64,000 nt of DNA from Paenibacillus paridis (GTDB taxonomy: Bacteria; Bacillota; Bacilli; Paenibacillales; Paenibacillaceae), in contig NZ_VCIX01000082.1 in the NCBI RefSeq assembly GCF_006345825.1, positions 248,001 to 312,000 of the forward strand, written 5' to 3'. The notes beneath the pieces were generated by a model. The model had not been told where the DNA came from. It saw nothing but the letters and a program-made list of their open reading frames with translations, and searched no databases. The position numbers and the translations under genes were made by a program. This document shows, one piece after another, positions 34,476-43,877 of the stretch (its first letter is position 1; every line of letters starts with the position of its first letter).

Positions 34476-34615
34476 TATTCCGCTGCGCGAGGAAATCATT
34501 CTTACGGCCGCAAAAGTGAACACTGCGTTCCTCCAGAACGATCTTCTCGCTTCGCTGAAACTTTATTTTCAAGTGCATTTCATTTAGTTGTTGCTCCTAA
34601 TTAACTGCCGCCAGC

Positions 34616-35890
34616 TTACTTCACTTTCGCTAGCTCATCTTTGACGCTGATCTTGTTTTGGCCAACAATCGCGCCAACCGAATTCAGGAACTGCTCCGCA
34701 CGCTTGGCGTCAAGCGCCTGGTCGTAGTAGCTGAAGAAGCCTTCCAGACTGCTGCTGATTGAGCTGCCGTAAGCATACGAGAGCGGATTCATCTTCGACT
34801 GGTCCAGTCCAGGCGTTTTCATCGGGCTGATGTTCGCGCCTTCGTTAATTTCTTTCCGCTGCACGGAATCGGTAAGGAAACGAATCGCTTCATAGGCAGC
34901 CTCATGATTCGTCTTCGAAGAAATCGCCATGCCTGCGCCAAAGCCGCCTTGGTAAATGTTGATGCCGCCTTGGCCGCCATCTACTGCCGGGAACGGAACA
35001 AAGCCTACTTTATCGGCAAAATCATCGTCCAGGAAGGAGTTCATTGCCCATTCGCCTTGAAGATACATAGCCGCTTTGCCGCTCGTAAACAGCGATTCCG
35101 CCGCCGCATAATCCAGACCCAAGAAGCCGTTAATGAAGCCCTTGTGATCTACCGCAAGCTCTCTCAACATATCGCCCGCTTTTACGAACGTGTCCTGAGT
35201 GAAATCCGCTTCGCCTTTTTGGGCACTCTCGAACGGCTCCATGCCGCCGATCCGCTGTGCCAGATAAGAGAACCAGTGCAGAACCGGCCAGCGGTCTTTG
35301 CCTGCGACCGTAATCGGAACGATATTTTTGGCATTAAGCTGATCCACCAACGTAAGCAGCTCCGCGTAAGTTGTCGGAGGAGTCAGGCCGTTTTCCTCAA
35401 AAATCTGCTTGTTGTACCAAAGGGATACTCCGCTAAACAGAACCGGAATGCCGTAGTTTTTGCCGTCATAAGAGAACGTTTCCAAACCGCCGTTAAGCAC
35501 ATCGTTTGTGAAGGCTTCATCTTTGCCGAGCTGCTCTGTGATATCGCCCAGCATGCTGTTGGATACCAGCGTATCGAAGGTTTCACCGCTCCAATACGTA
35601 ATAATATCCGGCACCTGATTGCCTGTAATCGCCACTTTCATTTTCGTTTTCAACGCCTCGTCCTCAAAGAACTCGGCCGTAAGCTGAATATTCGGATGCT
35701 CGTCATTAAACTGCTTAATCGACTTTTCGATAATCGCCTTGTTTCTCGTCTCCATGCTCCACATGGTCAACTTGGTCACATCGCCTGCAGCTTCTCCGTT
35801 CTTGCCGCCCTCTGCTTTATTTCCAGCGCTAGAGCAGCCCGCCACTACTACGATCATCATCGCTAATAGTAAGATAAGAGCTTTTTTCAT
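34616..35890 (-). CDS. Extracellular sugar-binding lipoprotein of the locus C importer
   Basis: 424 residues. Lipobox VVAGC puts the lipidated Cys at residue 19. The mature protein is a family 1 solute-binding protein (KLTMWSMETRNKAIIEKSIK; LFSGVSLWYNKQIFEENGL; SGKAAMYLQGEWAMNSF). CTAGGAGGA lies before the ATG. It follows the two permease genes and precedes the GH43 gene, so xylo-oligosaccharides or arabinoxylo-oligosaccharides are the likely ligands. Confidence 0.93.
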   Translation of the reverse strand: MKKALILLLAMMIVVVAGCSSAGNKAEGGKNGEAAGDVTKLTMWSMETRNKAIIEKSIKQFNDEHPNIQLTAEFFEDEALKTKMKVAITGNQVPDIITYWSGETFDTLVSNSMLGDITEQLGKDEAFTNDVLNGGLETFSYDGKNYGIPVLFSGVSLWYNKQIFEENGLTPPTTYAELLTLVDQLNAKNIVPITVAGKDRWPVLHWFSYLAQRIGGMEPFESAQKGEADFTQDTFVKAGDMLRELAVDHKGFINGFLGLDYAAAESLFTSGKAAMYLQGEWAMNSFLDDDFADKVGFVPFPAVDGGQGGINIYQGGFGAGMAISSKTNHEAAYEAIRFLTDSVQRKEINEGANISPMKTPGLDQSKMNPLSYAYGSSISSSLEGFFSYYDQALDAKRAEQFLNSVGAIVGQNKISVKDELAKVK

Positions 35891-36029
35891 ATTGATTTCC
35901 TCCTAGTATAGTGAGTGTCGAATGCCGCATGCTCAATCAAACAGTCTACCTGCATGATGGAACAGGCGGTTTATTCCGTTTTCTCTTTTTCCTTCAAAGC
36001 CTGCATTCCCCTTTTTCCATGCCAGCCCA

Positions 36030-36887
36030 TTAACCCTTCACCGCTCCGGCTACCACCCCCTTTTGTATATACTTTTGCAGAAACATATACAAAATAATAA
36101 TAGGAGCGGTCGTAATGACGAGTGCCGCGCTAATGAGTGAATAATCCGCGCTAAAGTTTCCTTTAAACATCATAAGGCCAAGCGGCAAGGTTTTGAGCGA
36201 TTCTTTGGATACCATGACCAGCGGAAAGACGAAATCATTCATAATATTGAAGAAAGAAAGAATCGTAATCGTCGCGAGCACAGGCTTCGCAATCGGAAAA
36301 TATACCTTAAAGAAGGTTTGATAAATCGAGCAGCCGTCAATCATCGCCGCTTCCTCCAGCTCCTTAGGCACGCCTTGGAAGAACCCGTGGGCTATAAAGA
36401 CTGCCACCGGGAGATTGAAAGCGACATAAGGGAAAAATAATGCCCAAAACGTATCGTATACGCCAAGCTTGTTCGCCATTGTAAACAGCGGAATCAACGT
36501 GCTGTGGATCGGAATCAGCATGCCGAGAAAAAACGCCCCCAACAGCAGCTTCGAGCCTTTAAAAGGACGAATCGATAAGTAAAATCCGATTAGCGTTGCT
36601 ACAACCAGCAGTCCGACAACGGAGAAAAAAGTAATGTACAAGCTGTTGAACAAGTAGCCGTTGATTCCTTGGTTCCATGCCTGTACATAATTATCGAAAT
36701 GCCAGGACTTTGGCAGTCCCCAAGGATTGGCGAAGTATTCCTTATTGGTCTTAAATGAGGAAATGACCATCCATACGAACGGATATCCTGTAAATACGAG
36801 ATGGACCAGAAGCAGTACGTATAGCAGCAATCGGGATAAGCCCTTGCCGCGTGTTCCTGCCGGCTGCATCGTTTGAGACGCGCTCAT
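36030..36887 (-). CDS. CUT1 ABC sugar importer permease, MalG-like
   Basis: About 285 residues, six membrane helices, EAA loop ELEEAAMIDGCSIYQTFFKVYFPIAKP and a GVVAGAVKG end. Two ATGs lie close together; GGGAGAG favours 36887 over 36893, because at 36893 the site would touch the start codon. It lies between the other permease gene and the binding-protein gene in the locus C operon. Confidence 0.92.
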   Translation of the reverse strand: MSASQTMQPAGTRGKGLSRLLLYVLLLVHLVFTGYPFVWMVISSFKTNKEYFANPWGLPKSWHFDNYVQAWNQGINGYLFNSLYITFFSVVGLLVVATLIGFYLSIRPFKGSKLLLGAFFLGMLIPIHSTLIPLFTMANKLGVYDTFWALFFPYVAFNLPVAVFIAHGFFQGVPKELEEAAMIDGCSIYQTFFKVYFPIAKPVLATITILSFFNIMNDFVFPLVMVSKESLKTLPLGLMMFKGNFSADYSLISAALVITTAPIIILYMFLQKYIQKGVVAGAVKG

Positions 36888-36905
36888 CTTCATCTCTCCC
36901 TTCTC

Positions 36906-37793
36906 CTATTGGAATCTGGCGCCTGTGCGGCCCAGAACCTTTGAAATAATTAATGCCAGGCAAAGCCCAAACAGCAGGAGGAAGGTCGAGATGGTGCTTC
37001 CGTAACCAAAATCCATCATCCGAAAGGCATTTTTCATCATATAGCTTGCTAGCACTTCACTGCTATTATTCGGACCGCCGCCGGTCATAATATAAATCAA
37101 ATCAAAATATTTCAAAGAATTGATCACGCAGTTCAGCACCGTGAACGTAATGGTCGGCCAGATCAGAGGGATCTGGATACTGAATATGATTTTCCACTCT
37201 CCTGCACCCTCTACCCGCGCAGCCTCCAGCACCTCGTCTGAAATTCCCTGAAGCGCACCGAAGTAAACGATAATGTAAAAGCCAATAAACTGCCATGCCA
37301 CAACGGCGATAACCGAACCGAGCGCCGTCGCTTCATCCCCGAGCCACGCATGCGCCCACTGATCCAGTCCAAGCTGCACCAGCAAATTATTCAATAGCCC
37401 GAAATTCGGATCGTAGATTTGCCCCCACAAGATGCCGAGTACCGCTGTAGACAGCATTACCGGCGTGAAATAAATCGTTTTCATAAAATTGGAGCCTCTG
37501 AGCTTATAACCAAGCACAATCGCTAGAAACAATCCGACCGGCAGCTGAATGAAAAGCGCTCCCAATGTTAAATACACTGAATTTTTCAATGCGATCCATA
37601 GAATCGGATCATGAAACAGCTGATTGAAATTGCCAAATCCGTTGAAAACCTTTGCCGATACTCCGTCCCATTGGAAGAAGCTATAATAAATACTCATACT
37701 GATCGGCACAATAATGACCGCCAAAAAAATCAACAGCGCAGGTCCCATAAAAAACAGCCTGCTTCCCAAGCGACTGGCGCCTGTCTCGTTCAT
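36906..37793 (-). CDS. CUT1 ABC sugar importer permease, MalF-like
   Basis: 295 residues from the ATG at 37793, preceded by GGAGAGGGTG. An open extension to 37856 lacks a ribosome binding site. Six membrane helices and the EAA loop LEAARVEGAGEWKIIFSIQIPLIWP are present. It is the first gene of the operon permease-permease-binding protein-GH43-dehydrogenase-YesM-YesN. A TACAAT -10 lies about 85 nt upstream on the minus strand with no good -35, which would fit control by the YesN protein. Confidence 0.92.
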   Translation of the reverse strand: MNETGASRLGSRLFFMGPALLIFLAVIIVPISMSIYYSFFQWDGVSAKVFNGFGNFNQLFHDPILWIALKNSVYLTLGALFIQLPVGLFLAIVLGYKLRGSNFMKTIYFTPVMLSTAVLGILWGQIYDPNFGLLNNLLVQLGLDQWAHAWLGDEATALGSVIAVVAWQFIGFYIIVYFGALQGISDEVLEAARVEGAGEWKIIFSIQIPLIWPTITFTVLNCVINSLKYFDLIYIMTGGGPNNSSEVLASYMMKNAFRMMDFGYGSTISTFLLLFGLCLALIISKVLGRTGARFQ

Positions 37794-38035
37794 CCGTAAC
37801 ACCCTCTCCGGCTTCATGCGCATGATGTCTAACTTCTTTGTATCCGTTTTCATCATTCTATCAAGCTAACAAATCATTGTAATGATACGTTGATTAGGTA
37901 AAATAGCACTTTCATTGGTTCATCCGACAGCATACTGGAAAGAATATAAACAACCGCATTCTTCCGAATGCAGCATTTGATATGATAAGTCAAGCTTCTT
38001 TCAAGTAGGATGAGCAGCTATTCTTACAGCACGGG

Positions 38036-38071
38036 TTGACAACACGCCAACATGTAACTATTATAGTTACA
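38036..38071 (+). promoter_or_regulatory. Strong promoter overlapped by a perfect palindromic operator, upstream of the QorB-like gene
   Basis: TTGACA (38036-38041), a 17-bp spacer and TATTAT (38059-38064) form a near-consensus vegetative promoter. TGTAACTA-TTA-TAGTTACA (38053-38071) is a perfect inverted repeat covering the -10, so a bound repressor would block transcription. Quinone reductase genes of this type are commonly controlled by HxlR or MarR-type thiol sensors. No such regulator is encoded here. The rest of the gap 37794-38190 holds only the start region of the locus C operon. Confidence 0.75.
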
Positions 38072-38190
38072 AGAGGAATGCGAACAATGAAGCCATTCCT
38101 AAGGGACTATGCTTCGCTTCCCATAAGAATTTCAAGCTACGCTGTGAATACCTTTTTTTCATAAACATATACCCAATGGAGGAATGAAAA

Positions 38191-39048
38191 ATGACGATAT
38201 TAGTAACTGGAGCAACGGGACAGTTTGGATCTATTGTAATCGATACTTTGTTAAAGACCGTACCTGCGGAGAAGCTGGCCGTAAGCGTGCGTACGCCAGA
38301 GAAGGCAGCCCATTTGCAAGCGAAAGGCGTTGATGTGCGCCACGGCGACTTCGATCAGCCGGAAACTTTGGATCAAGCCTTTGCAGGCGTAGACCGCCTG
38401 CTAATTGTTTCCGCTGACGGAGATAATGCCACTCGCATTCGTCAGCATCAAGCTGCTGTCGATGCAGCCAAGAAAGCAGGCGTTGGCTTTATTGCTTACA
38501 CAAGCGTAGCCAAAGCAGATGAAAGTACCCTCTCTCTTGCCGAAGTGCACCGCGCGACAGAGGAAGCGATTCGCGCAACGGGAATTCCTTATTCGTTCCT
38601 GCGGAACAACTGGTACGCCGAGAACGAAGCAGGCAGCGTGCAAGGTGCCATCCATGGCGCGCCTTGGCTGAATGCTGCCGGTAGCGCACGCGCAGGCTGG
38701 GCATTGCGCAGCGACTACGCCGAAGCGGCTGCCGTTGTTCTCGCTGGGGAAGGACATGACAATACGATCTACGAGCTGTCCGGCAAGCCTCTTACGCAAG
38801 CGGAGCTAGCCGCGATTACGGGCGAGGTGCTCGGCAAAGCAATTAACGTCATAGAGGTAGACGACGCGGCCTTTGGCCAAGCTTTGCGCGATGCGGGATT
38901 GCCGGACTTTGTCGTTGCGATGTTTGTAGATATGCAAGGTCCAATTCGTGCAGGCTCACTTGATGTAGAAAGTGCTGATCTGGAGACGCTATTGGGTCGC
39001 CCCGCTACTCCTTTGAACGTATTTGTGTCAGCTTTAGCTGCGCGTTAA
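38191..39048 (+). CDS. NmrA-like NAD(P)H:quinone oxidoreductase (QorB-like)
   Basis: 285 residues of the atypical short-chain dehydrogenase (NmrA) family. The NAD(P)H loop is VTGATGQFGS (residues 5-14); VSADGDNATRIRQHQAAVDAAK and SFLRNNWYAEN are typical of QorB proteins that reduce quinones and protect against electrophiles. GGAGG precedes the ATG. It is on its own transcript, with a strong promoter and terminator, between two glycan loci, and seems unrelated to them. Confidence 0.87.
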   Translation: MTILVTGATGQFGSIVIDTLLKTVPAEKLAVSVRTPEKAAHLQAKGVDVRHGDFDQPETLDQAFAGVDRLLIVSADGDNATRIRQHQAAVDAAKKAGVGFIAYTSVAKADESTLSLAEVHRATEEAIRATGIPYSFLRNNWYAENEAGSVQGAIHGAPWLNAAGSARAGWALRSDYAEAAAVVLAGEGHDNTIYELSGKPLTQAELAAITGEVLGKAINVIEVDDAAFGQALRDAGLPDFVVAMFVDMQGPIRAGSLDVESADLETLLGRPATPLNVFVSALAAR

Positions 39049-39105
39049 TTTAAAGGTGAAACGGTAAATAAGATATAGGCCGTACCCGTTTCGAAAATGC
39101 CAAAT

Positions 39106-39136
39106 GACCGCTCCCGGTAATTGCCCAGGAGCGGTC
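39106..39136 (+). terminator. Terminator between the converging QorB-like and locus D genes
   Basis: GACCGCTCC (39106-39114) and GGAGCGGTC (39128-39136) form a perfect 9-bp stem, followed by GTTTTG and a further TTTT on the plus strand. It ends the QorB-like transcript and probably also the opposing transcript. Confidence 0.8.
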
Positions 39137-39169
39137 GTTTTGTACTCTTTTACAAAAACGTTGATGTAA

Positions 39170-42100
39170 TTACTTGTTAGCTTGCAGCAAATTTAAAATA
39201 ATGGTGATTGCCTCGGCTCTTGTTGCCTGTGCGTTGGGTGCGAACAGGTTGCCTGTTCTCCCCTTCAAAATTCCCGCTTCTTTCACGGCATTTACCGCAC
39301 TTTTCGCCCAGACAGGGATGCTGCTATCGTCTGCAAAGCTCGTCGCCTTCGCTTCGGCAAGCTCCACTCCGCCGGCTCTTGCAATCATAACGGCAAGCTC
39401 CGCACGAGTTACATTCGCAGACGGACGGAAGCTCCCGTCATTATAGCCAGTAATGATGCCTGCTTGCAGCGCTTGCGCGATTGCGTCCTGTGACCACGCG
39501 CCAATCTTCTCGCCATCCACAAAGCTCAGCTCCGCTTTGCTGCCAGCTAGCTTCAGTCCGTTCATGAGCATAACGACAAACTCTGCTCGCGTCACCGTTG
39601 CATTCGGCTTAAACGTGCCATCCGTATAGCCTTTGACGATGCCTTGCTTCACAGCTTCCTCGATGCTGGCTTGCGCCCAGTGGCCTTTAACATCCGTAAA
39701 TTTAGAAGCTTCCGACCCTTGGTCTACTCCCGTTCCGCCATCCGAAGGATTTCCGCCGTTATTGCCTCCATTGTTGCCGCCATTATTGCCACCGTTGTTG
39801 CCTCCATTATTCCCGCCTTCGCTCGTGTTGACCACTTGCAAAGAGAGATTGGCAGCTTGTCCTGCGCTAAACGTAAAGGTAAGGTTCGCCGTGCCTACCT
39901 CAAGAGCAGACAAATACGATTTCAGCAGCGTCACTTTGCCGTTGCTCCACGTGTAATCCACACCTGGCGTCAGCTGCGCTTCTCCATTTTTCACGCCAAT
40001 CAACGTATTTCCGTTTAAGACTACATCGATCACTGCGTCCAGCTGCTGCAAAGGATTTTTGTCAAACACGACCGATGTTGGGCTTACAGCGGAATCAGCT
40101 GCCACCGCCTCTTTAAAAGTAAACACGTTCAAATCGTATATGCTGGCCCCGTTTCCACTCGAATCCGTTACGTTCAAACGAATATACCTCGCTGAAACTG
40201 CTGCCGCCTTGCGATCCTCATTGATCTGCTGCGTAGTGGCTGTGCCAGTCTTGTCCGCGTATGTCGTCCAGCTAGTTCCGTCTGTCGAGGTTTCAAGCTT
40301 GTATTTGTAGCCCGCTTCCAGCTCGAATTTGGTTCTCACGCCTGTGATGTCGTATTCCTTGCCAAGATCGACCTTCAGCCACTGAGGTACGGTTAACCCT
40401 TCCTGCTGGGCCCACCTTGTATCTGGACTGCCGTCTACGGCAAATAACGGGTTTTTGCTTTGGGACGATGCGACTACCGCTTTGCTCAAAGCAATATCGA
40501 TTTCAGCGCCGCTAATATCTGTCACGCTAACCTCTACCTGCTTATTGTCACCTGAGCTAAATTCAAAGGTCAGGCTGTTTTTCCCTTCACCAAGCGCTGC
40601 AAGGTAGGATCGATGAATAACGACCTCATTTCCTGAAACGCTATAGTCCGTATCGGGGATCAGGTAAAGCGATCTATTTTTGATGCCGGTTAATGTATTG
40701 CCTTGAAGCTCCATACCCACATTGAGATCGGTTTGGTTATTTGGGTTTTTGTTAAAAACAGCCGTTGCCTGATCCAGCGTTGAATCTGGGCCTGTCTTAG
40801 TGCCAAATACGCTGAACTCATAGATGCTCGGTCCCAGGCTGTACAACGCCTTAATTCTCATATACCTTGCGGATATTTCATTTTCATTGTTATCCTGGTA
40901 CGTTTGCTGCGTCGTCTCGCTTCCTGTTCGGTCAGCATAGGTGCTCCAGTTCTGCCCATCCATTGAATATTCGATCTTATATTTGTACCCGCTTGCCAGT
41001 TCGAACATTGTCGTAACGGATTTCACGGTATAAACGCCTTGTAAATCCACCATCAGCCAGCCTTCGGTATTCCAAACGCCTTCCTGCTGCGCCCATCTTG
41101 TATTCGGATTGCCATCCACGGCATTGGCTGGCTCCATGCTTTGCGAGGAAGCCGTAATCGGTTTGTTAAGCGCCACATTGACGGAGCCGTCATCCTCGAT
41201 CACATTGACCTTCAGAACAGGGTCCATTCCTGTTGCAAAATCGAAGGTCAGATGATTTTCTCCGTTTGGCAGTGATTGGAGATAGGATTTATGAAGCAAT
41301 ACCTGATCCCAAAACAAAGTATAATCTTGGCCAGGCACTAGTGCAGCCGCCCCGTTTTGGATTCCATCCAGATTGCCGCCGTTCAATACCATTTTGACCT
41401 GAATGTCTGATTGTCTGATCGGATTTTTGTCGAAAGTGGCCTCGCTCCGTTGAATCAAGGAATTCGCTTCGGGAGCCGTGCCGCCTTCTCCAGGGTGCAC
41501 GCTGAATTCGTAGATGCTTCCGCCCCAATCATGGGTCATCGTAATCCTCATATAACGTGCCATAACAGCATTTATATCCTGATTCGTTTGCTGCGTGGTA
41601 GCAGCGGCTGTCTTGTCGGCAAACAGCTCCCAGCTATCCCCGTCCTCCGAGTATTCAATTTTATATTTGTAGCCGGAGTTCAGCTCAAACATCGTACTCG
41701 TAGAAGCGATGGAATAGACGCCGCCCAAATCTACCGTAAGCCACTGAGCGTCGCTTCTGCCTTCTTCCTGTGCCCACCTCGTCGTCGTATCGCCATCAAC
41801 CGCGAATGCCGGGTCTTTGCTTTGCGAGAATGCCGTTATCGGTTTCTTCAAAGCGAGATTTATCGGCTCTTTCGGTGCCGGAAGCGGCGCTTTCCCCGGA
41901 CCTGCGGCGGCGATGATATCCAGTGCCTCCTGCGGCCAGTTATTGCCTGATACACTCCAATTTCCATAAGCCGTGCTTGAAGGGTTTACGCCGCCAAAAT
42001 CAACATTATAATAGTTGTACCTAATAATATTGTCATGAGCTGAGCCCGAGAAGCCATGCTCCGTATTATCGATCACGTTTCGCTCAACCATCCGGTAGCT

Positions 42101-43762
42101 CGTTTGCCCATCCAAATAAACGCCCATGATATGGTTCCAGGCGGCGTATTCGCCTTTTCGCATATTTTTAATATAGTTGTAGTAGATATTCGATTTTCCG
42201 TCCATGCGGCCTAAGGTGTAAATGCCGCCGCCGTCCTGAATAAGCCTGACGGAGTCATGAATGTAATTGTTATGCACCTGATTATTTGTCATGCCATGAT
42301 CCGTATCCGCCCAGTTCCAACCGATACTGATGCCGGAATACGGCAGGTTGCTAATTTCGTTGTTGGCAATCGTCATGTTTTGGGGCAGCATCGCTCCAAT
42401 GCCGACCATATCACCATAATCCAGACCGACATGGTCAATGGTATTATGGGAGATCGTATCGTATTGGCTTTGGCCATCAGGCAGCGTATACGCCTTGTCC
42501 TGTCCTTCGTTGTCATCCCATAAATCGCCAACAATGCCCATTGCCACGCCGCCACCGGCGTTGTCGGTAAATTTGTTCCAGGTTATGGTGGTGTGGTCCG
42601 TCCCCTCATAGCCCATAATGCCCCAGCTTCCCGCGTTCTGAAAACGATTTTCAGAGATCGTAATATTGCTCGTGTATTTTAACTCAAGCATCGCTCTGGA
42701 TGCGGTATAACGTGCCGTATTTCTAATTTCCGTATTGTTGCCGCCAGTCACGGACTGGTACCTGAAACCGGCCTGCACATCCACATAGCCATAGCTCGAC
42801 GGCGCCAGCCAGTTGCTATGCATCATTTGAATGCCTGATAATTCAATGTTCTGAACCTTGCTGCCTGGCGTTCCTTCCAATTTCACAACCGTCTCCAGCT
42901 TTGGCGCGATCATCCGCGTGGCGTTCATCGTTTCGCTGCTTCTCGGCTTGTAATATACCGTTTGCTCCGCAGTATCCAGATACCACTCGCCTTCTGCATC
43001 AAGCAAGGATAAAGCGTTTTCAAAGAAGTATGGCGAATTTCCTTGGCTATGATGATTATAGGAAAAGCCGCTCTCAGGGAATTTAAAATCGACTTGGCCC
43101 GTTGCTGCATTAATGCTGTCAACACGGCCGCGCACTTGGCTCCAGCTTTGCACGATGACCATTTCAGCGGAGGTGCCGCTTAATTGGCTGGCCCATGAGC
43201 GGACATCCTCATCGACCACATAAGGATATTCACCGTTCTTTGCCCGATAGTAGGGGCCTTTAACCACATCATCCGTCATATTGGGCTGACGGGCACGAAT
43301 ACCCCGGTTCTCGCCGACATACAGCTGTCTGAAATTCCAGTCCACACCTGTCTTCTTATAAATGTTTTTATCAGCGTCATATAGCTCCCAGCCTGCAGTA
43401 ATGTCTACGCCGCCGCTAATCACCGGATTCGCTCCCGTATCAGCCGTGTAGATAACCTTGTAGCCATTATTTCCAGAGTCCAGGCTGTCAAAGGCCAGCG
43501 TCTCCGCTAACGGATATTCGCCATCCTGCAAATAGACATAGATATCGTTTGTCATGGTGCTGTTTATTTCGCGTACGGCCTGTCTAGCTTTTTCTATCGT
43601 TCGGAAAGGGGACTCCGAAGCTCCGCTGTTGTTGTCATCCCCAAGAGGTGATACATAAAAGCTTTGCTGCGCAGCAGCTTGAACCGGTGTAACGGTACCT
43701 GCAAGAGATAAGCTTGTGAACACCATGTATATGGCGATGAGTAAAGCAAGCTTTCTTTTCAT
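39170..43762 (-). CDS. Cell-wall beta-helix protein with three discoidin-X2 modules and three SLH domains
   Basis: 1530 residues from the ATG at 43762, with GGAGG 7 nt upstream. Signal peptide 1-28. Residues about 31-627 are a right-handed beta-helix (FYVSPLGDDNNSGASESPF; GEWYLDTAEQTVYYKPR) resembling GH141-type and related glycosidases, though the family is not certain. Three repeats of an F5/8C carbohydrate-binding domain plus an X2 Ig-like domain (motif FDKNP/FNKNP) span about 635-1306. A Gly/Asn linker (about 1310-1344) leads to three SLH domains (about 1350-1527) that attach it to wall polysaccharide. It is last in the locus D importer operon and probably captures and trims polysaccharide at the surface. 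Confidence 0.85.
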   Translation of the reverse strand: MKRKLALLIAIYMVFTSLSLAGTVTPVQAAAQQSFYVSPLGDDNNSGASESPFRTIEKARQAVREINSTMTNDIYVYLQDGEYPLAETLAFDSLDSGNNGYKVIYTADTGANPVISGGVDITAGWELYDADKNIYKKTGVDWNFRQLYVGENRGIRARQPNMTDDVVKGPYYRAKNGEYPYVVDEDVRSWASQLSGTSAEMVIVQSWSQVRGRVDSINAATGQVDFKFPESGFSYNHHSQGNSPYFFENALSLLDAEGEWYLDTAEQTVYYKPRSSETMNATRMIAPKLETVVKLEGTPGSKVQNIELSGIQMMHSNWLAPSSYGYVDVQAGFRYQSVTGGNNTEIRNTARYTASRAMLELKYTSNITISENRFQNAGSWGIMGYEGTDHTTITWNKFTDNAGGGVAMGIVGDLWDDNEGQDKAYTLPDGQSQYDTISHNTIDHVGLDYGDMVGIGAMLPQNMTIANNEISNLPYSGISIGWNWADTDHGMTNNQVHNNYIHDSVRLIQDGGGIYTLGRMDGKSNIYYNYIKNMRKGEYAAWNHIMGVYLDGQTSYRMVERNVIDNTEHGFSGSAHDNIIRYNYYNVDFGGVNPSSTAYGNWSVSGNNWPQEALDIIAAAGPGKAPLPAPKEPINLALKKPITAFSQSKDPAFAVDGDTTTRWAQEEGRSDAQWLTVDLGGVYSIASTSTMFELNSGYKYKIEYSEDGDSWELFADKTAAATTQQTNQDINAVMARYMRITMTHDWGGSIYEFSVHPGEGGTAPEANSLIQRSEATFDKNPIRQSDIQVKMVLNGGNLDGIQNGAAALVPGQDYTLFWDQVLLHKSYLQSLPNGENHLTFDFATGMDPVLKVNVIEDDGSVNVALNKPITASSQSMEPANAVDGNPNTRWAQQEGVWNTEGWLMVDLQGVYTVKSVTTMFELASGYKYKIEYSMDGQNWSTYADRTGSETTQQTYQDNNENEISARYMRIKALYSLGPSIYEFSVFGTKTGPDSTLDQATAVFNKNPNNQTDLNVGMELQGNTLTGIKNRSLYLIPDTDYSVSGNEVVIHRSYLAALGEGKNSLTFEFSSGDNKQVEVSVTDISGAEIDIALSKAVVASSQSKNPLFAVDGSPDTRWAQQEGLTVPQWLKVDLGKEYDITGVRTKFELEAGYKYKLETSTDGTSWTTYADKTGTATTQQINEDRKAAAVSARYIRLNVTDSSGNGASIYDLNVFTFKEAVAADSAVSPTSVVFDKNPLQQLDAVIDVVLNGNTLIGVKNGEAQLTPGVDYTWSNGKVTLLKSYLSALEVGTANLTFTFSAGQAANLSLQVVNTSEGGNNGGNNGGNNGGNNGGNNGGNPSDGGTGVDQGSEASKFTDVKGHWAQASIEEAVKQGIVKGYTDGTFKPNATVTRAEFVVMLMNGLKLAGSKAELSFVDGEKIGAWSQDAIAQALQAGIITGYNDGSFRPSANVTRAELAVMIARAGGVELAEAKATSFADDSSIPVWAKSAVNAVKEAGILKGRTGNLFAPNAQATRAEAITIILNLLQANK
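39754..39817 (-). repeat. In-frame short tandem repeat encoding the Gly/Asn linker
   Basis: Tandem 12-bp units encode Gly-Gly-Asn-Asn repeats between the last X2 domain and the SLH domains. Codon choice varies between units, so the repeat is kept at protein level, but slippage could change linker length between strains. Confidence 0.8.
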
Positions 43763-43877
43763 CAATAAACCTCCTACGATTGTGTTTTTATTTACTTTAC
43801 ATATCATCCAGTACGGTCTTACCTCATCCGCACTGGATCATAAGTTCAGTCAAGGTTTGTACTTCGTTTGGAACAGG

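Noticed and set aside
34904..35866. Open frame of 320 codons on the plus strand, opposite the locus C binding-protein gene
   Set aside because: The minus strand encodes a textbook lipoprotein; the antisense frame has Arg/His/Ala-rich composition typical of shadows and no start signals.
39754..39817. Regularly spaced short repeats resembling a small CRISPR array
   Set aside because: The units are 12 bp, have no spacers, and encode a Gly/Asn protein linker in frame.
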